From Candidatus Zhuqueibacterota bacterium (GTDB lineage: Bacteria > Zhuqueibacterota > Zhuqueibacteria > Residuimicrobiales > Oceaniaggregativiventaceae): a DNA stretch of 64,000 nt. The notes below the pieces were generated by a model, which saw only the letters and a program-made list of their open reading frames with translations, ran no database searches and was not told the DNA's origin. Every line of letters starts with the position of its first letter. The first letter of the stretch is position 1. The stretch is from positions 34,661 through 98,660 of the forward strand of contig WJMF01000103.1 in NCBI GenBank assembly GCA_014728085.1. The letters are read 5' to 3'. The position numbers and the translations under genes were made by a program. Shown in pieces: positions 8,640-17,017 of this stretch.

Positions 8640-9872
8640 ATGAAAAAGCTGGTCATTCTTGGAGGCGGTACGGCGGGAACGATCATGGTCAACAAGCTGG
8701 CGACCGTACTTGACCCATCGGACTGGGATATTACCCTCGTGGATGAATATGAAACGCATTATTATCAACCGGGATATTTATTCATTCCTTTCGGCATCTA
8801 CACAAAAGAAGATGTCATGAAACCAAAACGGGATTATTTCCCCACCGGGATAAATGTGATCATGTCAACAATCGAGGGCGTACGCCCGAAAGAGAACAAA
8901 GTAGAATTGAGCAATGGAAAAGTACTTTCCTATGATTATCTGATCATTGCTACCGGCAGCAAGATTCATCCGGAAGAGACGGAAGGCATGAACGGTGATG
9001 GCTGGAGACAAAATATTTTTGATTTTTACACGGTAGAAGGGGCGTGTGCACTGGAAAAGTTTTTTAAAACCTGGGAAGGGGGTAAACTCGTTATTGATAT
9101 TGTTGAAATGCCGATCAAATGCCCGGTTGCCCCGCTTGAATTTGCTTTTCTGGCGGACTGGTGGTTTACCGAACAAGGCATTCGCAACAAAGTGGACATC
9201 GAGTTCGTCACGCCGCTACCCGGAGCATTTACAAAACCGATCGCATCAAAATTTTTAGGCAAATTTCTTGAAAAAAAGAATATCCATCTCACCGCTGAAT
9301 TCAATATCGGCTCGGTTAACAGCGATAAAAACAAAATCGTTTCCTGGGATGAAAAAGAAATCGACTATGATGTACTGGTCACGATACCGACGAATATGGG
9401 AGCTGAATTTATTGCCGATTCAGGTATGGGGGATGATATCAATTTTATTCCGACGAATCCGGGCACGCTGCAGTCCAAAGCTTATGAAAACATTTTCGTC
9501 ATCGGTGATGCCACAGATCTGCCGAGTTCAAAAGCAGGTTCCGTGGCCCATTTTGAGGCGGATATATTATTTGAAAATTTTATTCGGGCAACAGAAAACA
9601 GGCCCCTTAAAGCGGATTTTGATGGTCATGCAAATTGTTTTATCGAGTCAGGATTCGGCAAAGGCATATTGATCGATTTCAATTATGATGTCGAACCCTT
9701 GCCCGGAAAATTTCCCTTGCCGGGAATCGGGCCCTTTTCACTGCTTGAAGAGACGCGCATGAATCACTGGGGCAAAATGATCTTTCGCTGGGTTTACTGG
9801 AATTTGTTGCTCAAAGGAGCGGAATTGCCGATTGAGGCACAAATGAATCTAGCCGGTAAGAGGAGAAGTTGA
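8640..9872 (+). CDS. Sulfide:quinone oxidoreductase-like flavoprotein
   Basis: 410-residue FAD protein of the SQR / flavocytochrome c sulfide dehydrogenase family, which oxidises sulfide to sulfane sulfur and passes electrons to quinone. Visible: FAD-binding KLVILGGGTAGTIMV at the start, DYLIIATGSKIHP, IKCPVAPLEFAF, and the C-terminal flavin contact VIGDATDLPSSKAGSVAH. Cys161 and Cys333 are in the positions expected for the redox pair; Cys136 is an extra. The C-terminal tail (MIFRWVYWNLLLKG) is amphipathic and suits membrane attachment. The ATG at 8640 with GAGG five bases upstream is preferred to the track's GTG at 8634. First gene of a four-gene operon, one base from the next. Subtype (III or related) not certain. 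Confidence 0.82.
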   Translation: MKKLVILGGGTAGTIMVNKLATVLDPSDWDITLVDEYETHYYQPGYLFIPFGIYTKEDVMKPKRDYFPTGINVIMSTIEGVRPKENKVELSNGKVLSYDYLIIATGSKIHPEETEGMNGDGWRQNIFDFYTVEGACALEKFFKTWEGGKLVIDIVEMPIKCPVAPLEFAFLADWWFTEQGIRNKVDIEFVTPLPGAFTKPIASKFLGKFLEKKNIHLTAEFNIGSVNSDKNKIVSWDEKEIDYDVLVTIPTNMGAEFIADSGMGDDINFIPTNPGTLQSKAYENIFVIGDATDLPSSKAGSVAHFEADILFENFIRATENRPLKADFDGHANCFIESGFGKGILIDFNYDVEPLPGKFPLPGIGPFSLLEETRMNHWGKMIFRWVYWNLLLKGAELPIEAQMNLAGKRRS

Positions 9873-9873
9873 T

Positions 9874-10566
9874 ATGAATGATGTAAAGGTTCAACAACAA
9901 CTTGAGGAGATCAACGAAAAACTCGACCGCATCACTGCCCGAATGGAGGAGCAAGAGAAAAGCCAGCAAGAGTGGAAAGAGTTAAAGAACGATCTCACAC
10001 TCATCGGCACGGATGTTTTCAATTCAGCCGTTGAAGAGTTGCAGGATGTGGCAATATACTTTGACAGCCGCGATCTGGTCTTCTTGTTGAAAAAACTATT
10101 GCGTAACACACGCACACTCATCAACGTCCTCAATCAACTCGAATCCGCTGCCAACCTGATCGAAGACATCAAACCGCTCAGCAAGGATATGTTTGATGAA
10201 CTTTTGCAACGGCTGCAGAAATTCGAGGAGAGGGGCTATTTTCAATTTATGCGACAGTCCGCCCGGCTTTTCGACACGATCATAGCCGATTTCAGCCCCG
10301 AGGACCTGGAAATGCTGAACAAGAGCCTGCCACACTTGCTCAGGGCAGTAAAGAGCCTGACAAAACCGGAGGTGATCGTTCCGGTTGCAAATGCAGCGGA
10401 GCAAATACAAAGCATAGAAATCGATACCGGGAAAGATATTTCCTATAGATCGCTGTTCAGACAGCTGAGAAATCCGGAGGTTAGAAAAGCGATGGCTTTT
10501 ATGCTTGAATTTATAAAATCGGTCAACACACCTGAAAACAAACAATTAATCAAAGAAAATATGTAA
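9874..10566 (+). CDS. DUF1641 protein
   Basis: 230 residues. The N-terminus is a charged coiled coil (QQQLEEINEKLDRITARMEEQEK); the C-terminal half holds the helical DUF1641 region (LEMLNKSLPHLLRAVKSLTKPEV and a later LFRQLRNPEVRKAMAFMLEFIK). DUF1641 proteins are commonly encoded beside SQR-like flavoproteins and formate-dehydrogenase-type complexes, and are thought to be accessory or membrane-associated partners; no reaction is known. AGGAG lies inside the end of the SQR gene with one base between stop and start, implying coupled translation. Confidence 0.75.
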   Translation: MNDVKVQQQLEEINEKLDRITARMEEQEKSQQEWKELKNDLTLIGTDVFNSAVEELQDVAIYFDSRDLVFLLKKLLRNTRTLINVLNQLESAANLIEDIKPLSKDMFDELLQRLQKFEERGYFQFMRQSARLFDTIIADFSPEDLEMLNKSLPHLLRAVKSLTKPEVIVPVANAAEQIQSIEIDTGKDISYRSLFRQLRNPEVRKAMAFMLEFIKSVNTPENKQLIKENM

Positions 10567-10585
10567 ACATCAAGGAGGTCATATT

Positions 10586-10903
10586 ATGCCTGTTAAAAAT
10601 TTTGCCGGTAAACAAGTAAAAGTTGATGAAGAAGGATTTCTGCTAAATCCTGATGATTGGACAGAAGAAATCGCCTCGGAATTGGCAAGCGCAGAAGGAA
10701 TCGACGAATTGACCGACAAACACTGGAAACTGCTTGTTTTCATGCGGGAAGACTATAAAGAGAACGGAAAGATCCCAACCATCCGTAGAATCAAAAACAA
10801 CGCGGGAATTCCGGTCAAGGAGATTTATTCTCTCTTTCCGGATGGTCCGGCCAAAAAAGCAGCAAAGATTGCCGGACTGGGTAAACCGGAAGGTTGTGTC
10901 TGA
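10586..10903 (+). CDS. TusE/DsrC-family sulfur-carrier protein
   Basis: 105 residues, the standard length. Members carry sulfur on a C-terminal cysteine arm. The penultimate Cys104 is present in the invariant tail (IAGLGKPEGCV), but the second DsrC cysteine, expected at 93, is alanine. This makes it a TusE-like single-cysteine carrier rather than a true DsrC that forms a trisulfide for sulfite reductase. No dsrAB or tusBCD genes are in the window. A strong AAGGAGGT precedes the ATG. With SQR and DsrE neighbours, a role in passing sulfane sulfur from sulfide oxidation is the natural inference. Confidence 0.85.
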   Translation: MPVKNFAGKQVKVDEEGFLLNPDDWTEEIASELASAEGIDELTDKHWKLLVFMREDYKENGKIPTIRRIKNNAGIPVKEIYSLFPDGPAKKAAKIAGLGKPEGCV

Positions 10904-10943
10904 GATATCTGTTTTTATCGTTAAATAATCAGGAGGTATTTGA

Positions 10944-11414
10944 ATGTCGAATGAAAAAATAAATAAAGTATCCGTCATTATCTCAAAAGGATCACTTGAC
11001 GGCGTCTATCCCGGCTTAATTATGGCAAATGGTGCCCGCATGGATGGCATCGAGGCCAATATTTTCTTTACCTTTTTCGGTCTTGAAACCATCCTTAAAA
11101 AGCGCATGAACAAAATCAAGGTTGCGACTGTCGGTAACCCGGCCATGCACCTTCCCTCGCTGATAGGGATATTGCCGGGCATGTCTGCTTTTGCAACCGC
11201 ACAAATGAAAAAGGAGATGGAGAAACTTGACATCCCCCCTGTTCCCGAATTTATCGAAATGGTACACGCTGCCGGCGCCAAACTCTACGCCTGCAAGGCA
11301 ACTGTGGATATGTTTCACCTGACAAAGGATGATTTTACCGAGGAAACCGAGGATATCATCAATGTCGCCAAATTCTATGAAATTGCGGCCGGAGGCGAGA
11401 TCATTTTTACCTGA
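10944..11414 (+). CDS. DsrE-like sulfur-transfer protein
   Basis: 156-residue protein of the DsrE/DsrF/DrsH-like group (COG2210 type). The N-terminus KVSVIISKGSLDGVYPGLIMA and the segment GAKLYACKATVDMF, with the single conserved Cys117, match the sulfur-accepting site of this family. There is a membrane-prone stretch near residues 68-84 (MHLPSLIGILPGMSAF). Last gene of the SQR operon, 40 bases after tusE, with CAGGAGGT before the start. Probable persulfide relay between the SQR-like protein and TusE. Confidence 0.8.
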   Translation: MSNEKINKVSVIISKGSLDGVYPGLIMANGARMDGIEANIFFTFFGLETILKKRMNKIKVATVGNPAMHLPSLIGILPGMSAFATAQMKKEMEKLDIPPVPEFIEMVHAAGAKLYACKATVDMFHLTKDDFTEETEDIINVAKFYEIAAGGEIIFT

Positions 11415-11418
11415 TTTT

Positions 11419-11445
11419 TGTTTTACCATTAAAACAGATTTTTAT
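11419..11445 (+). terminator. Weak hairpin after the sulfur operon
   Basis: TGTTTTA / TAAAACA arms with a CCAT loop start five bases after the dsrE-like stop and are followed by GATTTTTAT. The stem has only one G-C pair per arm, so it is a weak terminator candidate at best. Confidence 0.3.
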
Positions 11446-11564
11446 CGCGGGCTGTATTAAAAGTATTTTTATTTGACGGTATGCGTTACAAAATCCTATT
11501 GGGGATGAATTGTATTTGCTCCCGGCGCTCGGTGGTTTATAATTAACGATACAAGTGTAACGGC

Positions 11565-11598
11565 AATGCACCAGCTTTGATAATGCATCAGCTTTGAT
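11565..11598. repeat. Two-copy 17-bp tandem repeat in a noncoding gap
   Basis: AATGCACCAGCTTTGAT is followed directly by AATGCATCAGCTTTGAT, differing at one base. It lies in the 267-base gap between the convergent dsrE-like and SDR genes (11415-11681). The rest of the gap shows no convincing gene: the 92-codon minus ORF over it has no family-like features. Confidence 0.55.
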
Positions 11599-11681
11599 AT
11601 AGCCCCGCAAGATCTGTTGTGTCTTCAGGTTCGGGAGAACATTCCAGAGTATATTGAATACAGCACATAGTGCTCGTCCTT

Positions 11682-12458
11682 TCACGCATGCATACCGCCA
11701 TCCATCAGAATAGTTTCACCATTGATATAGGCTGAGGCATTCGAAGCCAGAAAAACAACCACCCCTTTGATATCATCATATTCTGCCATGCGGCCAAGCG
11801 GAACTTTGGCCGAATAATTTTCCACAAATCGTTGTGCCTGGTGCGCCCAAAGCCCGCCCGGACTGATTGCATTGACCCGAACACCATACCGGGCCAGAAC
11901 CCGGGCCAGATACCGCGTTAACGTAACAAGTCCCCCCTTGTGAAAAAAATAATCAGGCGGCGGATCGCCCATATCAGTACCGAGGTAATTGGACAAGTCC
12001 GGTCCATACATACCCATCATGGAGGCGATATTGATGATAACGCCGCCACCGCCGGAGCTGATGAGATCAGCCATCTGCCGTAAAATATCAAACATGCCGG
12101 TGGCATTGACCGCCATGGATTGTTGGAATTTTTCGAGCGGATCGTCATAGCCCTTCATTGGCCTGCTAACAGCATTGTTTACAAAAACATCCAGCCGGCC
12201 AAACCGGGAGACGATTTCATTCTTCAGCTGAAGGACAGAATCATGGTCTGCCTGATCGACCTTTAGAGCCTGAACATCGAGGCCTCTTTGTGCAAATGCG
12301 TCGGCAAGCGCCTTGCCCGCTTTTAAACGCCTCGACGCAGTGATTACCCTGCCACCTGCCTCGGCCAACGCTTCGACGATCGGCTTGCCGTATAAACCCG
12401 TTCCGCCGGTTACGAGAATAACTTTTTCTTTTAACGAAAACAATTCATTCACATGCAT
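11682..12458 (-). CDS. Short-chain dehydrogenase/reductase
   Basis: 258-residue SDR, probably oxidising or reducing a sugar hydroxyl with NAD(P). The nucleotide motif VTGGTGLYGKPI, FVNNAV, the serine segment NIASMMG, the catalytic YFFHK (Y-x3-K) and the C-terminal ISPGG / NGETILMDGG are all present. The insertion GPDLSNYLGTDMGDPPPD before the catalytic tyrosine is longer than usual. The track's start is 19 codons early; the ATG at 12458 has AAAGGGT six to seven bases upstream and gives the normal SDR start. Last gene of the sugar cluster, 115 bases after the preceding gene. Confidence 0.85.
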   Translation of the reverse strand: MHVNELFSLKEKVILVTGGTGLYGKPIVEALAEAGGRVITASRRLKAGKALADAFAQRGLDVQALKVDQADHDSVLQLKNEIVSRFGRLDVFVNNAVSRPMKGYDDPLEKFQQSMAVNATGMFDILRQMADLISSGGGGVIINIASMMGMYGPDLSNYLGTDMGDPPPDYFFHKGGLVTLTRYLARVLARYGVRVNAISPGGLWAHQAQRFVENYSAKVPLGRMAEYDDIKGVVVFLASNASAYINGETILMDGGMHA

Positions 12459-12573
12459 AGCTGACCCTTTATCATAATCACATTCAAAAATATATCCCCC
12501 GCTTTCGCTAACCATTCATTTATAAGATAATCCACCTGATCGTGCGCCTATCTCAAAACATTTGCGCCAGGCC

Positions 12574-13008
12574 TCAATAGTTACAAGTCCTGATCTCCAG
12601 TATACAAAAAGCCCGTTTAGCATCGAAGGTCAAATCGAATTCCAGGCCAAAGGATTCTGCAATTCGACGATATAGATGGTCGCAGTGCCGGCAATAGTCG
12701 GGATAGGGCTCAATAAACTCACTCTCCAATAAACGCCCCAAGCTCGGACAGCGGTTCATAATGATTCGAAAAACACCCTTCTTTTCATCCAAATCCATAC
12801 TGAAATCCGCAGCCTCCTCCTGAAGGGTTCTGCTCCAGTAGATAAAACAACCTTTCAATCCATGCTCGGCAATAGATCGGCGCAAATTATCCAGAAAGGT
12901 ATCCGACAAGTGGTGCCAGAACTCGACAACACTCTCTTTGCCGTAGCAATGATGAAGAAACCTGAACAGTTCATTATAAGCCGGAATAAATTCGGTACAG
13001 GAGATCAT
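12574..13008 (-). CDS. ATC-hydrolase-like protein, paralogue B
   Basis: 144 residues, predicted soluble. It resembles the domain called L-2-amino-thiazoline-4-carboxylic acid hydrolase-like (ATC_hydrolase): MNRCPS, a metal-like YCRHCDHLYRR motif and the closing DAKRAFCILEIR. The enzyme name comes from one characterised relative and probably does not describe this gene. Start chosen at ATG 13008, which overlaps the upstream stop as ATGA; the track's 27-codon extension lies inside the upstream gene. It is a paralogue of its upstream neighbour (shared F-x-H-x3 helices, RCP motif). In a sugar cluster its substrate is likely a pathway intermediate, but that is a guess. Confidence 0.6.
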   Translation of the reverse strand: MISCTEFIPAYNELFRFLHHCYGKESVVEFWHHLSDTFLDNLRRSIAEHGLKGCFIYWSRTLQEEAADFSMDLDEKKGVFRIIMNRCPSLGRLLESEFIEPYPDYCRHCDHLYRRIAESFGLEFDLTFDAKRAFCILEIRTCNY

Positions 13009-13472
13009 GTCATCCTTCGAAATGTTTGCACGCAGCGACCGCTGCCCGGCACAACATCGCAGTGAGCCTGACAGCCGCTTTGCCGGCAAATGGTTTCATT
13101 GACCACGATTGTTGATGTACAAAAACGATCGGTATAGTAAAGGTTATTTCGTTTCAAGTGCTCAATAGCGGGGCAACGCTTCACCTCGAGCTGTAAATGA
13201 TCCTCTTTCCAATAGAGTTCAAATTCTCCGCCTTCCAGGGTAAAAACACGTCGCAAATGATCCTCAAGTGCCTTCAGGCCGCGCCGTTTGATTTCAAAAA
13301 TCAGGGGTTTGTAGACGGTTTCCCCCACATGGCGCAGGTAAGCATGGGTGATTTCATAACCATAGGTTTCGTCAAGATATTTGATCGCATAGCAGAGAGC
13401 ACCGTGGAAATCCTTATGCAGATAAAGATGCTCCCCGCCTTTACCATCAAGATGTTGGGTTACCTCTTTCAT
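13005..13472 (-). CDS. ATC-hydrolase-like protein, paralogue A
   Basis: 155 residues. Same plan as the following gene: a helical N-terminal half (DFHGALCYAIKYLDETYGYE, then RHVGETVYKPLIFEIKRRG), a short beta region (GEFELYWKEDHLQLEV) and KRCPAIEHL. The C-terminal half is cysteine-rich (RFCTS, TICRQSGCQAHC) where paralogue B has YCRHC. Start ATG at 13472 overlaps the upstream Gfo/Idh stop by four bases, and its own stop overlaps paralogue B by four bases, so the three are translationally coupled. Function unknown; family call is tentative. Confidence 0.5.
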   Translation of the reverse strand: MKEVTQHLDGKGGEHLYLHKDFHGALCYAIKYLDETYGYEITHAYLRHVGETVYKPLIFEIKRRGLKALEDHLRRVFTLEGGEFELYWKEDHLQLEVKRCPAIEHLKRNNLYYTDRFCTSTIVVNETICRQSGCQAHCDVVPGSGRCVQTFRRMT

Positions 13473-14395
13473 ACCGTTTCCAATTCAATCACAGCCCCGT
13501 TCTGCCTGCGGCTTTGATCAGCTGCGATTAATGTTTTTACTATATTCACCGTAGCGTCAAAATTCAGGCGACTCTTCCCTGCTCTAACCCCTGAAACAAA
13601 CTCTGCCAAATTGCGGCGAAACATGGCATACCAGTCGTTATATTCAATCAGTTGCCAGCGCTCACGACCATAAAGGGAAATCTGAAATGTCGGGGCAATA
13701 TCCCGATAGAGAAAGACAACAGCGGTTAATCCGTTTGCAAACAAAATTTCAACGCGATTCTGACATTCGTTGCCAAAGTGACGAACTGATTTCACCGCAG
13801 GATCGCCCAGGAGGGTAAACATCGCTTCCAGCATGTGTACTCCGTATTTAAACCAATCCTTTTTACCCACTGCAACTGCGAATTCCAGTGCACCCAACTC
13901 GCCGAGCTCGCGAGAGCAGGCCATTGTCTCTGTGGCATAGCGCATCGATGAACAACTCATTATAAAAGCCCCGGCATCAACCTGATGAATAAAATAGTGC
14001 AAATCTGCGAGATTAATCGCCAGCGGCTTGTCGATAAAAACAGGAATTTTAGCCTTGAGAAAGGGTTCGGCCATTTCCACATGGCGATCGCCGTCATCGC
14101 GCGCGAGAATAACCGCATCAACGACGCCGGTGAGATCATTGAGATCGGCACATACGTGTTCAATAAAAGCGGCCCGGGCAATTTTTTGTGAACTTACCGG
14201 GTCCTGTGTCCATATATGCGTAACCCGGGCGTCATCAATTCCCAGAGTATCTTCATTCTCAGCCAGATATTGAGCGATAACCGGAAATCCACAAGCCGCA
14301 ATCGTGCGTTTATCGTACCGCCCATTGATAATTGCGGACCACGAATAAGGGTGACCATTTCCCTCGCTCATACCGATCATTCCAATTTTCATCAT
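13469..14395 (-). CDS. Gfo/Idh-type sugar dehydrogenase (A)
   Basis: 308-residue NAD(P)-dependent oxidoreductase of the Gfo/Idh/MocA family. The start KIGMIGMSEGNGHPYSWSAI differs from the classical GxGxxG and is shared by a subgroup often found with surface-sugar or unusual sugar genes. The catalytic region VFIDKPLAI supplies the EKP-like lysine (here DKP). The C-terminal alpha/beta domain follows (GVHMLEAMFTLLG has the expected histidine). The track begins 23 codons early; ATG 14395 follows AGAGGATT. Substrate unknown; belongs with the cluster. Confidence 0.8.
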   Translation of the reverse strand: MMKIGMIGMSEGNGHPYSWSAIINGRYDKRTIAACGFPVIAQYLAENEDTLGIDDARVTHIWTQDPVSSQKIARAAFIEHVCADLNDLTGVVDAVILARDDGDRHVEMAEPFLKAKIPVFIDKPLAINLADLHYFIHQVDAGAFIMSCSSMRYATETMACSRELGELGALEFAVAVGKKDWFKYGVHMLEAMFTLLGDPAVKSVRHFGNECQNRVEILFANGLTAVVFLYRDIAPTFQISLYGRERWQLIEYNDWYAMFRRNLAEFVSGVRAGKSRLNFDATVNIVKTLIAADQSRRQNGAVIELETV

Positions 14396-14474
14396 CTTCA
14401 ATCCTCTTATTGCCAGTGTAACAGTAAACCCCAAACAACTGATGTATCGCTTGCCTTTGGGCATAGAGCAACGA

Positions 14475-15413
14475 TCATAGCCATCCCTTCTTGTCCCATA
14501 TCCTCAAATCAAGAAAATCGGCATCCGGATACGCCCGTTCACGTAATTGTCTGACGATTTCCCGACCGAGATAACGGTTATCTGCCATTTGAACCGCTTG
14601 TTGCAGATAGGTGAATTGATCGATACCGACCAGCACCGTCGACACAGAGGGAAAAGCCAGAATGAATTTAACAGATAGCTCTGCCAGATTTCGAACCGGC
14701 TCTTTCACCCACTCTTCAAGAGCTTCGACATGGGTTTGAACCGGTTCGAGCGCCGGATGCAGCTCACAGTTTTTACGGGCCAAAATGCCTTTAAACAGAG
14801 CAGACCGAACCATAACACCGATACCGCGTTTGCCCGCCAGTTCGATATAGGGCAGCTGGCGCTGATCGAGCAGATTAAAGGGCACCTGAACGACATCGTA
14901 GAAACCGCTCTCGATCGCATTGGCGGTTTCTGCCGTTGTATAAGTGGAAACACCGACAGCATGTACGAGGCGGTTCTTTTTCAGGTATGACAACGCTTCC
15001 CGAACCGCCGGATGGTTCTGGATTGTTATAGCGCTGTCGTGGAGCAAAAAGAGATCGAGATAAGCGGTATGTAAAGCGAGCAGACTTTGCCGGCAAGAGT
15101 CAACAACAAAGCGGCAAAGGGCTTTATCCGGTAGTTTGGCCGGAAGATGTTTGCACTTGCTGCAAATAATAATCTGGTCGCGCCTGTCTGCAAATGCGCG
15201 CCCGATCAGCGCTTCACTGCGGCCATATTCCCTCGCCGTGTCGAAAAAATTAATACCCGTCTGCAGTGCATTCTGCAAAAGCGCAATGGAAGTTTGTTCC
15301 GCCGGCGGTTCTGTATTTCTGCCCACGCCAATGCCATAGGGCATGCCGATTTCCACCCCGCCAAAACCGATTTCTGAAACCAGCCCGCATTTGCCTAATG
15401 AACGTTTTTGCAT
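14475..15413 (-). CDS. Aldo/keto reductase
   Basis: 312-residue NAD(P)H-dependent oxidoreductase. The AKR tetrad is visible: Asp and Tyr in NFFDTAREYGRSE, Lys in IICSKCK, His in DLFLLHDS. The family opening RSLGKCGLVSEIGFGG and the closing FPSVSTVLVGI are present. It resembles the L-fucose/galactose-dehydrogenase-like AKR branch common in sugar operons, but that subfamily call is inference. 73 bases after the symporter gene and 79 before the Gfo/Idh gene, all in one direction. Confidence 0.87.
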   Translation of the reverse strand: MQKRSLGKCGLVSEIGFGGVEIGMPYGIGVGRNTEPPAEQTSIALLQNALQTGINFFDTAREYGRSEALIGRAFADRRDQIIICSKCKHLPAKLPDKALCRFVVDSCRQSLLALHTAYLDLFLLHDSAITIQNHPAVREALSYLKKNRLVHAVGVSTYTTAETANAIESGFYDVVQVPFNLLDQRQLPYIELAGKRGIGVMVRSALFKGILARKNCELHPALEPVQTHVEALEEWVKEPVRNLAELSVKFILAFPSVSTVLVGIDQFTYLQQAVQMADNRYLGREIVRQLRERAYPDADFLDLRIWDKKGWL

Positions 15414-15486
15414 TTGTCGTTACCTGCAGCTCTAACTTTAATCGCAATGCATTTCATGTGATTTACATGTTCCGTCATATATTGGG

Positions 15487-17001
15487 TTAGTGCCTTCGGC
15501 CTGCTTGAAGATTATTTGCTTTTTTATTAAAAATCCATCCCAAAAACAGGCTGCTTCCGACCCCGACGATAAAAGAGACCGGAATCATCCATAAAAATGA
15601 AACTGCGGTGCCAAAAATTTCCTGTGAAAAACTAATCAAAGACGAAGCCAGGACTGCCGCCAGAGTGCCGATAAAGGTAGCGCGCTCATTTGCGTTTTTA
15701 ATAAAAAGGGCGATAAAAAAGGGAACGAACAGCGGTCCGGTGAGTAGATTCACCGTTTTATAGGTGAGTTCCAGCAGGTTGCCTTTAACATGGCCGACCA
15801 GAAGGCTCAGCAGAACCACAAACAAGCCGATCAGCAGAGATATCCTTTTGGCCAACACCACTTCATCTTTACTGCTCATTTCCTTTTTGCGAAAGCGGGC
15901 CAAAAAATCCCGACTAATAACCAGACAGGATGAATTGACACCTGAAGAGAGGCTGGACATAGCAGCCGCCATCAATCCGGCGAAAATCAGTCCCGACAGA
16001 CCGCCGGGCAAACCGGTAACGATAAATCTTGGCAGCAACAAATCCGCTTCCTGGGTAATGGAACGGCCGGGCGAAAGCAACAGGCTGTGTTTTTGAAAAA
16101 AAGCAAGTAAGGCGAGTCCGAGTACACCGAGCAGTGCCAGCACCAAAAAATTGGAAACCAGAGAGGCAAGATACATCTTTCGGGCAGCCTGCGCATCTCG
16201 CGTAGAGAGATAGCGTTGTATAGCCATTTGATCCGAACCCGCCGTGCAAACATACCAGGCAAACATTCCCCATATAGCGGTTAAAAAACTGACTCTTGCC
16301 CTGGTATCAAAAAAGGTCCAGCCCGCCCAGTTTTCCGACCAGGTGGTCGGCCACCAGCCCGAAACACCGCCCATATCCCGGTTGATCAGATAAAGAGCCA
16401 ATAATGCACCGAAAAATAAAATAAAGGTTTGCATCACATCCGTAAACACCACACCCCGCAATCCGCCCATTGAGGTGTAAACAATGGTAATGGCACCGAT
16501 AGCCAAACTCACCCATAAGGCGGTTCCCTCCGACCATCCCATTATCGGGATGATGATCTTTTCCGCGACCATATAAATGATAACCGCCATCCAGATCAGG
16601 CGTAAAAGCAAAAACAAAATCGATCCGAGCATGCGCACGCTCAGCCCGATTTTTATTTCGAGCAATTCGTACGCACTGCTTACCGGTTGTTTCATAATAA
16701 CCGGTATTAGCCACCAGGCGACAACATAATAGACGAGCGGGAACGCCAGCAGCATGGACCAGTACATTGGACCATTTTTGATCATTTCGCCGGGAAGAGA
16801 GAGATACGTAATCGCGCTGAACAGAGTAGCAAACAATGACAAGCCCACTGCCCAGGGCTTCATCTGTCTGCCGCCCAGCATATAATCCTTGATGTCCTTG
16901 TTTCGCTTTGAATAGTACCAGCCGACCCCCAGCATCACCAGACCATAAAAAACAATGACAATCCAATCCCATACACTCAGAAGATTTACAGTAGCATCCA
17001 T
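15487..17001 (-). CDS. Sodium:solute symporter (SSS family)
   Basis: 504-residue inner-membrane transporter with about 13 hydrophobic helices. The N-terminal VWDWIVIVFYGLVMLGVGWYYSKR, DYMLGGRQMKPWAVGLSLFATLFSAI and the sodium-site region SSLSSGVNSSCLVISRDF are typical of SSS proteins such as those for sugars, sialic acid or inositol. It is the only transporter in the sugar cluster and is therefore the likely uptake system, using sodium. Substrate cannot be read from sequence. Confidence 0.88.
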   Translation of the reverse strand: MDATVNLLSVWDWIVIVFYGLVMLGVGWYYSKRNKDIKDYMLGGRQMKPWAVGLSLFATLFSAITYLSLPGEMIKNGPMYWSMLLAFPLVYYVVAWWLIPVIMKQPVSSAYELLEIKIGLSVRMLGSILFLLLRLIWMAVIIYMVAEKIIIPIMGWSEGTALWVSLAIGAITIVYTSMGGLRGVVFTDVMQTFILFFGALLALYLINRDMGGVSGWWPTTWSENWAGWTFFDTRARVSFLTAIWGMFAWYVCTAGSDQMAIQRYLSTRDAQAARKMYLASLVSNFLVLALLGVLGLALLAFFQKHSLLLSPGRSITQEADLLLPRFIVTGLPGGLSGLIFAGLMAAAMSSLSSGVNSSCLVISRDFLARFRKKEMSSKDEVVLAKRISLLIGLFVVLLSLLVGHVKGNLLELTYKTVNLLTGPLFVPFFIALFIKNANERATFIGTLAAVLASSLISFSQEIFGTAVSFLWMIPVSFIVGVGSSLFLGWIFNKKANNLQAGRRH

Positions 17002-17017
17002 ATTCTCTCCCCGCCGT

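Noticed and set aside
10586-10903. True DsrC of dissimilatory sulfite reduction
   Set aside because: Position 93 is alanine, so the second cysteine is missing, and no dsrAB is present.
11407-11685. 92-codon minus-strand ORF between dsrE-like and SDR genes
   Set aside because: No family resemblance, covers a tandem repeat and shows no ribosome site; treated as noncoding.
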